A DNA stretch of 8,810 nt from Peptococcaceae bacterium (GCA_031289815.1 JAITOS010000100.1:1-8810); one strand, 5' to 3'; counted from the first letter of the stretch, positions 1-7,053 are shown. The notes: generated by a model not told the origin, from the sequence alone. A program made the numbers and translations.

Positions 1-28
1 GCAAAAACAGAAAGGAATGGTCATCAAT

Positions 29-2602
29 ATGGATACGACGGACCATTTACAGAACATCATCCAGCGGCAAAAAGAGCTTCTGGCACAGCTCGAAGCCGCC
101 TACCGAGCGGTTGAGGGCAGGGATGTAACCAGGGAAAACACAGCGTTGAAGGCGGAGCTGGAAAAGCTGCGGCTGGACTTTGAGCGGGCGGAAAATAGCG
201 CGGCGACGCTGGCCGGCGAAAACGCGGGACTGAAAAACGCTTTGTATGAACAGATGTATAATGAAAAAATCAACATGATTCACACCGCAACGCAAAAAAT
301 GGATATCTATTTTCGCGCAGGAACAGACGGCGAACTAAACAAGCTGACGGCGCTGGAGAACCGCGTCAGAGCGCGGATAGACAGCATCACGGCGACCTTG
401 GTTCAGCATAACATCGACGCGCAGGACGACGTTTACAAAAAACTTTATGAATTAACCGCGTTGCTGGACAGCAAGGTGACGCAGGCGCGCGCAAAGGCCG
501 CGCAAGTGTCGGCGGTTTTTTCACCAGAAGAGCGCGAGGAGCTTGAAGGGCTTAAAAACGAGCAAATTACGGATGAGCAAGTGCGTTCCGTGGCCAAAAA
601 GAATAATCTGGAAAGATTTGTAGGGCTGAATTTACTGAACGCCATTGGGATCTTTTTGTTAATCATCGGCGTGATCACCGCGGCGAGATATACTTATGTC
701 CAATTACCCGATCTTTTAAAAGGGATCATGATGTTTGCTCTGGGCGGCGTCATGCTGGCGGCGGGGGAAATTTTAAACCGGAAGAAACCGAATGTTTTTT
801 CCCTCGGCATTTCCGCGGGCGGCGTCGGTCTCCTGTATGTGGCCCTGGCGACCAGCTATTTTGGGCTGCACATCCTGGATGTGTACCCGGCGATTGCGGT
901 ATGCTTATTGGTGACGGCGGGCGCGTTTGTACTGTCTGACCGCTATCATTCGCAGACGATCACGGCCTTTGCCCTGATTGGCGGCTATCTGCCGTTATTC
1001 TCTATCGGCGGGGATACTGCCATGCTGTACGGCGCTATGATCTATTTTGTGGTTCTGAATTTGCTTGCGCTGCTGCTTTCCTTTAACAAGAAGTGGCGGG
1101 TAGCGTCGTTTATCGGCTTGTTTCTCAATATTGTGGGAACGGTTTGTATCTGCCTGATAGGAATGGATTTTTATGCAGCGGGTTTTTATTTTCCTCACAT
1201 GGGGGGTCACATCCTTGAACGGGTGACGACCATTCTTTACGTGACCTTTGCCTTTCTCGTGTACACTCTGATACCGATCGTCAGCACTTACCGCACGAAG
1301 ACGAAATTCAGGAAGTCCGATGTGGTGCTGCTGGCCATCAATACGGTTTTCAGCAGTTTAATCATGTATGGCGTGTTTTACGCCTTCGATTGGCAGGACT
1401 ATCACGGTCTGCTCGCCATCGGATTTGCCGTGATTTATCTGCTGCTGGGCCGCTTTGTGGAAAAGAAAGTTTCCGGAGAAGACCGCTATGCCAAGGCGTT
1501 GTTTTATCTGACCGGTCTGGCCTTTGTGGTGCTGATCATTCCGCTGCAATTCGGGCGGGCTTGGCTGTCGCTGGGATGGCTGGCGGAGGGGGTACTGCTC
1601 GCCGCCTATGGTATTTTGCATCAGAAAGAATCCTTTAAGCGCGCGGGAGGGGTCATCAGTCTGCTGTGTTTAGGGGCGTTTGTGCTGTTTGACTGCCTGT
1701 GGGCATGGCGGGACGCTTTATTCGCGTACAAGTATTTGGCAATCACGCTGGGGAGCGCAGTCATTTTGGGCGCGTATATGTACAAAAAAACGATGGCGGG
1801 GCAGTTTGTGAGGCTTTACAAGTGTGCCGCCCTGGCTAACGTGTGGCTCTATATGCTGTATATCCTGGGAAAATTGGAAGATATCTTACTTCGGGTTTAC
1901 CCTGGGCAGACGACCTATCATATTCATTACCTGATGGCCGCCGCCGCTATCGTCGCCACTTTTTTGCTGGCGTATACCGTGCCGCGGATAAGGCTTTTAT
2001 CTGACCTGGGAACGAAAATATTGGCCGTCGTCCTTTACGCCGCGGGGCTTCTGGGGCTGTTTTGCCTGAACGTGGTCAACCGTCCCATCGCCCATGAGTA
2101 TTTGCGAGCGGCGACGCCGTCCCTTGGCATCACGCTGGTGGGCGTCGTGATTTTGCTGGCGGTGGGGCTGTTATCGGTTCTGGCGGCGCGCGACTTGGTG
2201 AAGCTGATTGTCACCGAGCGTAAGCTGGGTGTTGAATGGTATCCTTTAATCATTTTCGGCTATTTTGTGATCATTCTCACGCAAAACCTCATCACGCAAT
2301 TCAACCTGTCATTTTCCAGCGCCGTCATCAGTATCATCTATGTGCTGACGGCGCTGGCGTGGATCGTTTTCGGCTTTATGAAGCGGTATTCCTTTATCCG
2401 GCGCTTTGGTCTGGGACTGGCGATTTTAGCGGTCGTTAAATTATTCCTGGTGGATCTGGCCAGCTTGACGCAGGGCTACCGCATCGTATCGTATTTCGCC
2501 CTCGGCGTCACTCTGATCGCCATCTCCTTTGTGTATCAATACTTCAGCAAACGGTTGGAATTAAAAGAGGGGGTGGCCGCTGATGTGGAAAAGAAACATT
2601 AG
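29..2602 (+). CDS. DUF2339 family polytopic membrane protein
   Basis: Large integral membrane protein of unknown function, 857 residues from the ATG at 29. Residues 1 to about 195 are hydrophilic, rich in Glu, Lys, Ala and Leu, and look like coiled coil. From about residue 198 to near the C-terminus the chain is a near-continuous series of hydrophobic helices, roughly 18-22 by eye, with short loops. The first helices carry the family pattern: LNAIG at entry to helix 1, then a Gly-rich second helix (MFALGGVMLAAGEIL), then a small-residue helix (GGVGLLYVALATSYFGL) and an IGGYLPL motif. This matches DUF2339. I prefer the ATG at 29 over the one at 17, because the AAAGGA at 11-16 abuts ATG 17 but lies 12 nt before ATG 29. 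The frame is open to the window edge, so an upstream start is not excluded. It is coupled to the next gene, a pairing known for DUF2339/DUF3999 proteins. The biochemical role is unknown; an envelope function is inferred. Confidence 0.85.
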   Translation: MDTTDHLQNIIQRQKELLAQLEAAYRAVEGRDVTRENTALKAELEKLRLDFERAENSAATLAGENAGLKNALYEQMYNEKINMIHTATQKMDIYFRAGTDGELNKLTALENRVRARIDSITATLVQHNIDAQDDVYKKLYELTALLDSKVTQARAKAAQVSAVFSPEEREELEGLKNEQITDEQVRSVAKKNNLERFVGLNLLNAIGIFLLIIGVITAARYTYVQLPDLLKGIMMFALGGVMLAAGEILNRKKPNVFSLGISAGGVGLLYVALATSYFGLHILDVYPAIAVCLLVTAGAFVLSDRYHSQTITAFALIGGYLPLFSIGGDTAMLYGAMIYFVVLNLLALLLSFNKKWRVASFIGLFLNIVGTVCICLIGMDFYAAGFYFPHMGGHILERVTTILYVTFAFLVYTLIPIVSTYRTKTKFRKSDVVLLAINTVFSSLIMYGVFYAFDWQDYHGLLAIGFAVIYLLLGRFVEKKVSGEDRYAKALFYLTGLAFVVLIIPLQFGRAWLSLGWLAEGVLLAAYGILHQKESFKRAGGVISLLCLGAFVLFDCLWAWRDALFAYKYLAITLGSAVILGAYMYKKTMAGQFVRLYKCAALANVWLYMLYILGKLEDILLRVYPGQTTYHIHYLMAAAAIVATFLLAYTVPRIRLLSDLGTKILAVVLYAAGLLGLFCLNVVNRPIAHEYLRAATPSLGITLVGVVILLAVGLLSVLAARDLVKLIVTERKLGVEWYPLIIFGYFVIILTQNLITQFNLSFSSAVISIIYVLTALAWIVFGFMKRYSFIRRFGLGLAILAVVKLFLVDLASLTQGYRIVSYFALGVTLIAISFVYQYFSKRLELKEGVAADVEKKH

Positions 2603-3785
2603 GATCGCCAGTATCGTAAGTATCGTAATTTTGCTGAGCTTTTTCGCCACCACGGTCCTGGCGCACCAGGCCGCCATTGAAATAAGCGGCGAGAACGACT
2701 ACAAAGCGATCCGCCTGACGCCGCCGATTTATAACGCGGCCAACAGCGATCTGTCCGATCTGTGGCTCAAGGACAGCCAGGGTGAAAACGTGCCGTACTT
2801 TATCCGTACCGGTTTTCAAAAGACGTACAAAAATAGAGAAGTGTACGGGATGGAGCTGATTGATTCTTACACCAAGGATAGCAGCTTTTATTTTGACTAC
2901 AAGATTGCGGACGAGCGAAGCGACGACACAGTGGCGACCTCGATTGAGCTTACGACTGCAAACACGAATTTCGCCAAGGCGGTGGCGCTGTATGGCAGCT
3001 ACGATAACAGTCATTGGGAGTTTGTGCAAAGCGACACGCTGTACGCCATCGACGGCAGGGAAAAACTTCGCGTTGCCTTTGACCAGCCGCAGAAATTTAC
3101 GCATTACCGCTTCAAGCTGGAAAATAATTTGGAGAAAATCTCTTTTGCGGCAGTCAGTCTGGTGTACGACATGGCGACCAGCGAGGAAGTCTATTTTATA
3201 GAAAATTTCAGGCCGACATTCAGGGTGGAGGAAAAGGATAACCGAACCTATATAGAGATAGACGGCTTAAAGAATCTGCGCTTGTGCGACCTCACGCTTG
3301 AGTCGGACAGTATGTTTAAACGCATGGTCAGCGCCCCGAGCGGCGTAAGCAAGGAGCTGTATCAGCTGTCGCTCAACGGCATAGCCTACACCGATATGAC
3401 CATCCCGCTGGGTTGGCAGCTTTCGCGGGAGGATCGTTACGTGGTGACGATCGTCAACAACGACGACAAGCCCATCCATATCGACGGGATCACCGTGCGT
3501 TACTACGCGGATGAGGTGGTATTTGCGGGCAATACGGCGGCAAGCTATACGCTGGAATTCGGCGCGGCTGAAACGGCGGCAGCGCCGGTGTATGACATCG
3601 CAAGCTACGCCGACGAGGTGTTAAAGGGGGCGATCGACACGGTAGCCGTGGGTGAAATAACGGTAGACGCAGCGGAAGAAGCGTCGCCGGAGCCTGATTA
3701 TTCCCTCGTTTTCAATGGCGTGGTGGTGGTCGTCGCCTTATTATTGGGCGGGGTGATTTTGCTCAGGCTCAGGCGGAAAGGGTGA
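2583..3785 (+). CDS. Exported DUF3999-like protein with C-terminal membrane anchor
   Basis: A 400-residue protein of unknown function, probably a partner of the DUF2339 protein. It has a signal peptide (K/R-rich start, hydrophobic residues 8-26, likely cleavage after VLA at 27), an extracytoplasmic beta-rich region of about 345 residues, and one C-terminal helix (about 377-394) followed by RLRRKG as a cytoplasmic stop. Residues about 110-195 have the pattern of a discoidin/F5-8C-like beta sandwich: strand, SYDNSHWEFV, later a THYRFKLE strand. The signal peptide, the anchor and the adjacency to DUF2339 fit DUF3999 family proteins; the sequence is divergent enough that I call it DUF3999-like. 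The ATG at 2583 lies inside the upstream gene (20-nt overlap), with an AGAGGGGG SD at 2566-2573 and 9 nt spacing, so translation is probably coupled. A terminator follows directly. Expected topology: outer face of the cytoplasmic membrane with a single anchor. Confidence 0.75.
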   Translation: MWKRNIRIASIVSIVILLSFFATTVLAHQAAIEISGENDYKAIRLTPPIYNAANSDLSDLWLKDSQGENVPYFIRTGFQKTYKNREVYGMELIDSYTKDSSFYFDYKIADERSDDTVATSIELTTANTNFAKAVALYGSYDNSHWEFVQSDTLYAIDGREKLRVAFDQPQKFTHYRFKLENNLEKISFAAVSLVYDMATSEEVYFIENFRPTFRVEEKDNRTYIEIDGLKNLRLCDLTLESDSMFKRMVSAPSGVSKELYQLSLNGIAYTDMTIPLGWQLSREDRYVVTIVNNDDKPIHIDGITVRYYADEVVFAGNTAASYTLEFGAAETAAAPVYDIASYADEVLKGAIDTVAVGEITVDAAEEASPEPDYSLVFNGVVVVVALLLGGVILLRLRRKG

Positions 3786-3805
3786 GAGAGTACCGGAAAC
3801 CTCAT

Positions 3806-3834
3806 TTGAACCGGCGGCGGTTTCAACATTTTTT
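3806..3834 (+). terminator. Intrinsic terminator of the DUF2339/DUF3999-like operon
   Basis: TTGAA+CCG (3806-3813) pairs with CGG (3818-3820) and TTCAA (3822-3826), leaving a one-base bulge (T3821) and a GCGG loop. After CA comes a run of six T (3829-3834). It starts 20 nt after the stop codon of the second gene. A competing stem GAAACC/GGTTTC (3796-3801/3819-3824) is possible but less compact. Confidence 0.65.
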
Positions 3835-3959
3835 GATCTTATGGAGAAATTTTGAAGCAACGATAATGATGCAGAAGTCTCTTTGCCAGGTAAATAACTC
3901 TTTGGCCGGACTTATGCCACTACGTCAGACAACAGCACGATACAAAACAATAATTTGAA

Positions 3960-4048
3960 TATGATTTTTGGCAGAGCCGAAAACCTTTCCAGAGTAGCGC
4001 CTGCATTTTTCTGATCACGCAGGGTAAATTCGGAGGGCCAAAAGCATA
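3960..4048. ncRNA. Long imperfect hairpin, possible structured RNA or MITE-like remnant
   Basis: Nested complementary arms: TATG (3960-3963) with CATA (4045-4048); TTTTGGC (3966-3972) with GCCAAAA (4037-4043); CCGAA (3977-3981) with TTCGG (4029-4033); and an inner CCTGC (4000-4004) with GCAGG (4019-4023). The bulges are small (A3964; AGAG opposite AGG). No U-run follows on either strand, so it does not look like an intrinsic terminator. It lies 13 nt before the SD of the 14-codon ORF. It matches no RNA family I recognise, and the strand is undetermined. It could be a leader RNA, an independent small RNA, or the footprint of a palindromic mobile repeat. Confidence 0.35.
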
Positions 4049-4073
4049 GTAGTAATTTTCTAAGGAGCGTACA

Positions 4074-4118
4074 ATGCATATGTGGTTTGGCTTTTTTTGG
4101 CGCACGACACTCCTCTAG
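4074..4118 (+). CDS. Possible 14-residue leader peptide
   Basis: The ORF is ATG-CAT-ATG-TGG-TTT and onward to TAG at 4116-4118, reading MHMWFGFFWRTTLL. An AAGGAG SD at 4062-4067 sits 6 nt before the ATG, as good as the SDs of the real genes here. Five of the 14 residues are Trp or Phe. It lies between the 3960-4048 hairpin and hicA. It could be a regulatory leader peptide (stalling or attenuation), a small hydrophobic peptide, or chance. A GGCTTTTTTTGGC stretch within it is complementary to the 3' arm of the upstream hairpin. There is no homology evidence, so confidence is low. Confidence 0.25.
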   Translation: MHMWFGFFWRTTLL

Positions 4119-4136
4119 ACTTGCGACTAAAAATAG

Positions 4137-4164
4137 TTGCATTTTTCTCTGACCTGGATATACT
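4137..4164 (+). promoter_or_regulatory. Candidate hicAB promoter/operator
   Basis: TTGCAT (4137-4142), a 16-nt spacer and TATACT (4159-4164, five of six matches to the sigma-A -10). It overlaps the self-complementary CTATATAG at 4163-4170, a plausible half-site for the HicB ribbon-helix-helix domain. The -35 match is poor. A start near 4171 would give a very short leader that trims the SD at 4169-4176, so a more distal promoter is also possible. Confidence 0.35.
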
Positions 4165-4180
4165 ATATAGGGGTGATATT

Positions 4181-4432
4181 TTGAGCAGGAAGGATAAACT
4201 GGCAGAACGACTGCTCTCCCGGCCAACGGATTTTACGTTCGACGAATTGACTTCGTTGCTGGGCTGCTTCGGATATGTGATTGCGGGTGCGGGAAAGACT
4301 GGCGGTTCCAGGGTGGCGTTTGTTAACGAGGATGACTATATCCGGCTACACAAACCGCATCCAAGGAATGTTCTGAAACAATATCAGATTGACGGGCTGA
4401 TCGCGGCTTTAACAGAAAGGGGATTGTTATGA
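4181..4432 (+). CDS. hicA: HicA family toxin (mRNA interferase)
   Basis: An 83-residue toxin expected to bind and cleave mRNA and to be held in check by HicB from the next gene. I choose the TTG at 4181: AGGGGTGA (4169-4176) is a strong SD, and the product then begins SRKDKLAERLLS, the usual N-terminus of this subfamily. The GTG at 4082 would add 33 residues with no SD. The dsRBD-like fold is visible as helix 1 (RKDKLAERLL), FTFDELTSLL then GCFGYV, GKTGGSRVAFVN, the IRLHKPHP strand/turn and a C-terminal helix (QYQIDGLIAALTERGLL). The GSH motif typical of HicA, whose His is catalytic in studied members, reads GSR here. The only histidines are the two in HKPHP. The stop overlaps the hicB start (ATGA, 4429-4432), the canonical hicA-hicB order. 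Confidence 0.85.
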   Translation: MSRKDKLAERLLSRPTDFTFDELTSLLGCFGYVIAGAGKTGGSRVAFVNEDDYIRLHKPHPRNVLKQYQIDGLIAALTERGLL

Positions 4433-4779
4433 GCGGTTTTGATAGTAAAAGTTATTTGCATTATAAAGAGTATGCCGGCAGCGTCGAGTTTTCTGAAGCT
4501 GACGCCGTGTTTCATGGCAAGGTCGTCGGAATCAAGTCGCTCATTTCTTTTGAGGGCGACAGTGTGACGGCGATTATTGAGGACTTCCGCCATGCGGTTG
4601 ATGAATATCTCGATTTTTGTGCCGCGAACGGACAACCGCCCGAAAAACCGTTCAAAGGTTCTTTCAATGTGCGGGTCGGAGCTGACTTGCACCGCAAAGC
4701 GGCGCTCATGGCTTCGGCGCGCGGTGTTTCCCTGAACGCGCTGGTTGAAGAATCGCTCCGGCAAACCGTGAACCAATAG
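4429..4779 (+). CDS. hicB: HicB family antitoxin with ribbon-helix-helix domain
   Basis: A 116-residue antitoxin that should bind HicA and repress the hicAB promoter. The N-terminal half has the partly degraded RNase H-like HicB fold: YAGSVEFSEADAVFHGKV, GIKSLISFEGDSV, then the helix AIIEDFRHAVDEYLDFC. After the linker GQPPEKPFKG comes an Arc-type ribbon-helix-helix segment (about residues 75-113): the strand SFNVRVGADLH, then helices HRKAALMASARG and SLNALVEESLRQ. The ATG overlaps the hicA stop by 4 nt, with GAAAGGGG about 10 nt upstream, so the two are translationally coupled. The stop codon lies at the base of the 4778-4825 inverted repeat. Length and domain order are normal for the family. 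Confidence 0.88.
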   Translation: MSGFDSKSYLHYKEYAGSVEFSEADAVFHGKVVGIKSLISFEGDSVTAIIEDFRHAVDEYLDFCAANGQPPEKPFKGSFNVRVGADLHRKAALMASARGVSLNALVEESLRQTVNQ

Positions 4780-4825
4780 CAATAAGACGGCCTTTGCATA
4801 GATGAGCAGATGCCGGCTTATTGCT
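4778..4825. repeat. Near-perfect 14-bp inverted repeat between convergent genes
   Basis: AGCAATAAGACGGC (4778-4791) and GCCGGCTTATTGCT (4812-4825) pair at 13 of 14 positions around a 20-nt loop. It begins at the hicB stop codon and ends 56 nt short of the chemoreceptor stop on the other strand. There is no T-run on either side, so it is not a textbook intrinsic terminator. It may act as a bidirectional transcription barrier, an mRNA 3'-end stabiliser, or be a repeat family member. Confidence 0.6.
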
Positions 4826-4881
4826 GTATACACGGACAAGAAGAGTGGGTGGTGGCCAAGAATGGCGGGGTGAATAGCTTA

Positions 4882-6918
4882 TCAGAATTTATACTGTTTA
4901 AACATGGCCTCCAGGTGGGCCGCTAATTTAGCCAGAACGTCAGCGGCGGCGACGATTTCCTGTATTCCCGCCGATTGTTCCTCCGTGGCGGCGGAAATGG
5001 TCTGGCTTTCGCCTGCCGTGTCGGTAGAGATAACGCGTATTTTTTCGACCGATTCGGTTACTTTATTATTGGAAGCCGACAGAATGTGGACGCTCTCGGT
5101 AATGCCTTGAACGGCTTCATTGACGTTATTGATCTGCTGTTGAATCGTATTAAAGGACTCGCCGGCGGCTAAAACGACTTCCTGCCCGGTGCTGACCTCT
5201 TGCGCGCTCTGATCCATCTGCTGGATGGCGACCTGAATTTGCGATTGGATTTCGTGAATCATCTGGGCGATACTGCCGGCGGATTCTTCCGCTTGCTCGG
5301 CCAGCTTCCGGACTTCTTCGGCCACGATGGAAAAACCGCGTCCGTGTTCTCCGGCCCGGGCGGCTTCAATCGCCGCGTTTAAGGCCAGAAGATTCGTTTG
5401 TGAGGCAATGCCGGTAATCGTATCGACGACCTGGCTGATTTTTTCGGAAAAGGTTCCTAAATTTCGGATCGCGTTGGCCGTATCCTGGACAATCACGTTG
5501 ATATTGGTAATAGAATCGACCGCGTGCTGAATCGCTTTTCCCCCTGCCGAAACCGCGGAGGCCGATGTTTCGGCGACGTGTTCCATAGAGGAGGCGTGTT
5601 GGGAAATGCCGCTGATTTCATTGCCGATATCCTTGACGGCTTCAACCGTATCGTCAACGACGTTTACCTGATCTTGCGCGCCTTGCGCTACGTGAGAGAC
5701 CGTGACAGCAACTTGATTCGCGCCCTCCGCCGACTGAGCGGCGCTTGATTTAAGCTCATTGCTGGCGGAGGCAATTTGGGCCGCCGCGCTGCCGATCTGT
5801 TCCATAGTAGATTGGAGTTTGTCCGCCATATTGATAAAATCTTGCTGAAGCAGACCGATTTCATCCGTTCCTTTGGTGGTGATCCTCCTGGTCTGGGTAA
5901 AATCACCCGAGGCAATCGTGTTGGCCTGTTCCGCAATCCTTTTAATGGGATCAGCCACAAACTTCGTGCAGAACAGAGCGATAAGGGCGCTCAGCAGGGA
6001 AGCAACCACGATGATAATAACGGTCTGTCTGCCGCTTTTCTTGACGTCCGCCATCGCGTCAGCATACGTCATCCGCGTGGCTACGCCCAGCGTGGTTCCC
6101 GGAATGTTGGTGTAGGCGGTGATGACTTTGACGCCGTCGAATTCATAAATCTGATGCCCGGAGTGACCGGCAATGGCTTCTTTCGCCATGTTTTGAAGTT
6201 CCGGAGCGACCAAAGCCGCGTCTTTCTCATCGGGATTGATGAGCTTGAGGGAACCGATGTATTCCGGGACGGGGTGGGCGAATACCAAACCGTTTTTACC
6301 GTCAAAGGCAAAAGAGTAATGACTGTCGCTCTTTTGACTTTGCGTGACCACCCCTTGTAGTTTATCAATGTTGATGGCGATGCCCAAATATCTTTCCGGC
6401 GCGCCGGGCGTCCTGATAGGGGTAGCAATCATCAGCGACGCTTTTTTAGTCGATTGGGACATGAGAATTTCGCGTGAAATCACGGTTTGCTGCGTTTTTT
6501 TAAGCTCCTGTAAATATTCCCTGTCGGCCAGGGAGCCTGGTTCCCCTTTTTCATTCGCTAATTTATATAGCGCGGAATCCGTGATAAACACGGTGGAGAA
6601 GATTTGATTTTGACTTTGGATGGCCAGTAATCCTTGAATGAGAACATTGACGTCCTCCGCGGCGAAGGCGACGTCATAGCTGGCGGTTTCCAGAACGGAA
6701 ACCGTCTTCATGATTTCTGTTTGCAGTCTGGAGGCCGTCAAAATAGCGGTGCTTAACTCATTCTCTTCCACCGCGGCTTCAATTTGGGAAACATTTTTCT
6801 GATAGGTATAGATCTGCACGGTGGAAACGGTCAGGATGATGAGCAGCACGATGATCGCGGTTAATTTGGTGCGGATGCTGATAAATTTATGTTTCTTGGG
6901 CTCTTTGGCAATGGTCAT
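4882..6918 (-). CDS. Methyl-accepting chemotaxis protein with periplasmic dCache-type sensor
   Basis: A 678-residue transmembrane chemoreceptor that should signal to CheA/CheW. In order: cytoplasmic lead KEPKKHKFISIR; TM1 about 19-39; extracytoplasmic region about 40-298 with double-Cache character (LADREYLQEL, ISREILMSQSTKK, MIATPIRTPG, GIAINIDKL in the membrane-distal part); TM2 about 299-321; HAMP beginning at DPIKRI, about 322-375; then a long coiled-coil signalling domain. Its tip contains NLLALNAAIEAARAGEHGRG (about 505-530) followed by FSIVAEEVRKLAEQ. No C-terminal CheR/CheB tether pentapeptide is seen; the protein ends FKQYKF. The ATG at 6918 has a GGGAGGA SD (6929-6935) 10 nt away. 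The in-frame ATG at 7020 lacks an SD and coincides with the predicted transcription start. The ligand cannot be read from the sequence. Confidence 0.93.
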   Translation of the reverse strand: MTIAKEPKKHKFISIRTKLTAIIVLLIILTVSTVQIYTYQKNVSQIEAAVEENELSTAILTASRLQTEIMKTVSVLETASYDVAFAAEDVNVLIQGLLAIQSQNQIFSTVFITDSALYKLANEKGEPGSLADREYLQELKKTQQTVISREILMSQSTKKASLMIATPIRTPGAPERYLGIAINIDKLQGVVTQSQKSDSHYSFAFDGKNGLVFAHPVPEYIGSLKLINPDEKDAALVAPELQNMAKEAIAGHSGHQIYEFDGVKVITAYTNIPGTTLGVATRMTYADAMADVKKSGRQTVIIIVVASLLSALIALFCTKFVADPIKRIAEQANTIASGDFTQTRRITTKGTDEIGLLQQDFINMADKLQSTMEQIGSAAAQIASASNELKSSAAQSAEGANQVAVTVSHVAQGAQDQVNVVDDTVEAVKDIGNEISGISQHASSMEHVAETSASAVSAGGKAIQHAVDSITNINVIVQDTANAIRNLGTFSEKISQVVDTITGIASQTNLLALNAAIEAARAGEHGRGFSIVAEEVRKLAEQAEESAGSIAQMIHEIQSQIQVAIQQMDQSAQEVSTGQEVVLAAGESFNTIQQQINNVNEAVQGITESVHILSASNNKVTESVEKIRVISTDTAGESQTISAATEEQSAGIQEIVAAADVLAKLAAHLEAMFKQYKF

Positions 6919-6959
6919 GATCAATAAATCCTCCCTTAATGCATTCCTCAAATTTCTTA

Positions 6960-6981
6960 AATTCAAAGAGCTATTTGAATT
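6960..6981 (-). repeat. Hairpin in the chemoreceptor mRNA leader
   Basis: AATTCAAA (6960-6967) and TTTGAATT (6974-6981) form a perfect 8-bp stem with a 6-nt loop. It lies about 25 nt before the SD in the roughly 100-nt leader implied by the sigma-D-like promoter. It is AT-rich and only modestly stable; an effect on translation or a protein site are both possible. Confidence 0.4.
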
Positions 6982-7025
6982 CATGGCGTCGTCGATGATC
7001 AAAAAATTTGATATACCCATTTAAT

Positions 7026-7053
7026 ATATCGGCTAAAAGAGCAGATTTGTATA
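7026..7053 (-). promoter_or_regulatory. Sigma-D/FliA-type promoter of the chemoreceptor
   Basis: On the minus strand GCCGATAT (7033 down to 7026) exactly matches the sigma-D -10 consensus used by motility and chemotaxis genes. A TATA (three of four matches to TAAA) lies 16 nt upstream at 7053-7050; the preferred spacing is about 15. Transcription would start near 7019. That fits the start codon chosen at 6918 and places the receptor in the flagellar/chemotaxis regulon. Confidence 0.6.

Larger units (their letters stand above)
3835..4180. other. AT-rich intergenic region without a conventional gene
   Basis: About 345 nt between the operon terminator and hicA. It is visibly richer in A/T than the flanking genes. 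It contains a long imperfect hairpin (3960-4048), a 14-codon ORF with a good SD (4074-4118), and a candidate promoter (4137-4164), each listed separately. CTTTGCC/CTTTGGCC-type words recur at 3881-3887 and 3900-3907, and GGCCAAAAG at 4036-4044 is complementary to them. The minus-strand reading frames here (3912-4226, 3920-4105) have no recognisable protein character. I see no tRNA, rRNA or CRISPR array. Confidence 0.5.

Noticed and set aside
2544..3104. 186-codon reading frame on the minus strand
   Set aside because: It lies opposite the DUF3999-like gene, with no recognisable domain or SD; it is a shadow frame.
4082..4180. Upstream GTG start extending HicA by 33 residues
   Set aside because: No SD precedes it and the extra residues have no HicA character. 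The TTG at 4181 has AGGGGTGA and gives the usual family N-terminus.
4384..4839. 151-codon reading frame on the minus strand
   Set aside because: It lies antisense to hicB, which has clear domain structure; no family features are seen.
5776..6360. 194-codon plus-strand reading frame
   Set aside because: It lies antisense to the chemoreceptor sensor domain and has no membrane, signal or domain pattern.
6919..7020. Longer chemoreceptor start at the ATG at 7020
   Set aside because: No SD is present, and the ATG coincides with the predicted sigma-D transcription start. ATG 6918 has GGGAGGA at 10 nt and gives the typical Lys/Arg-rich lead into TM1.
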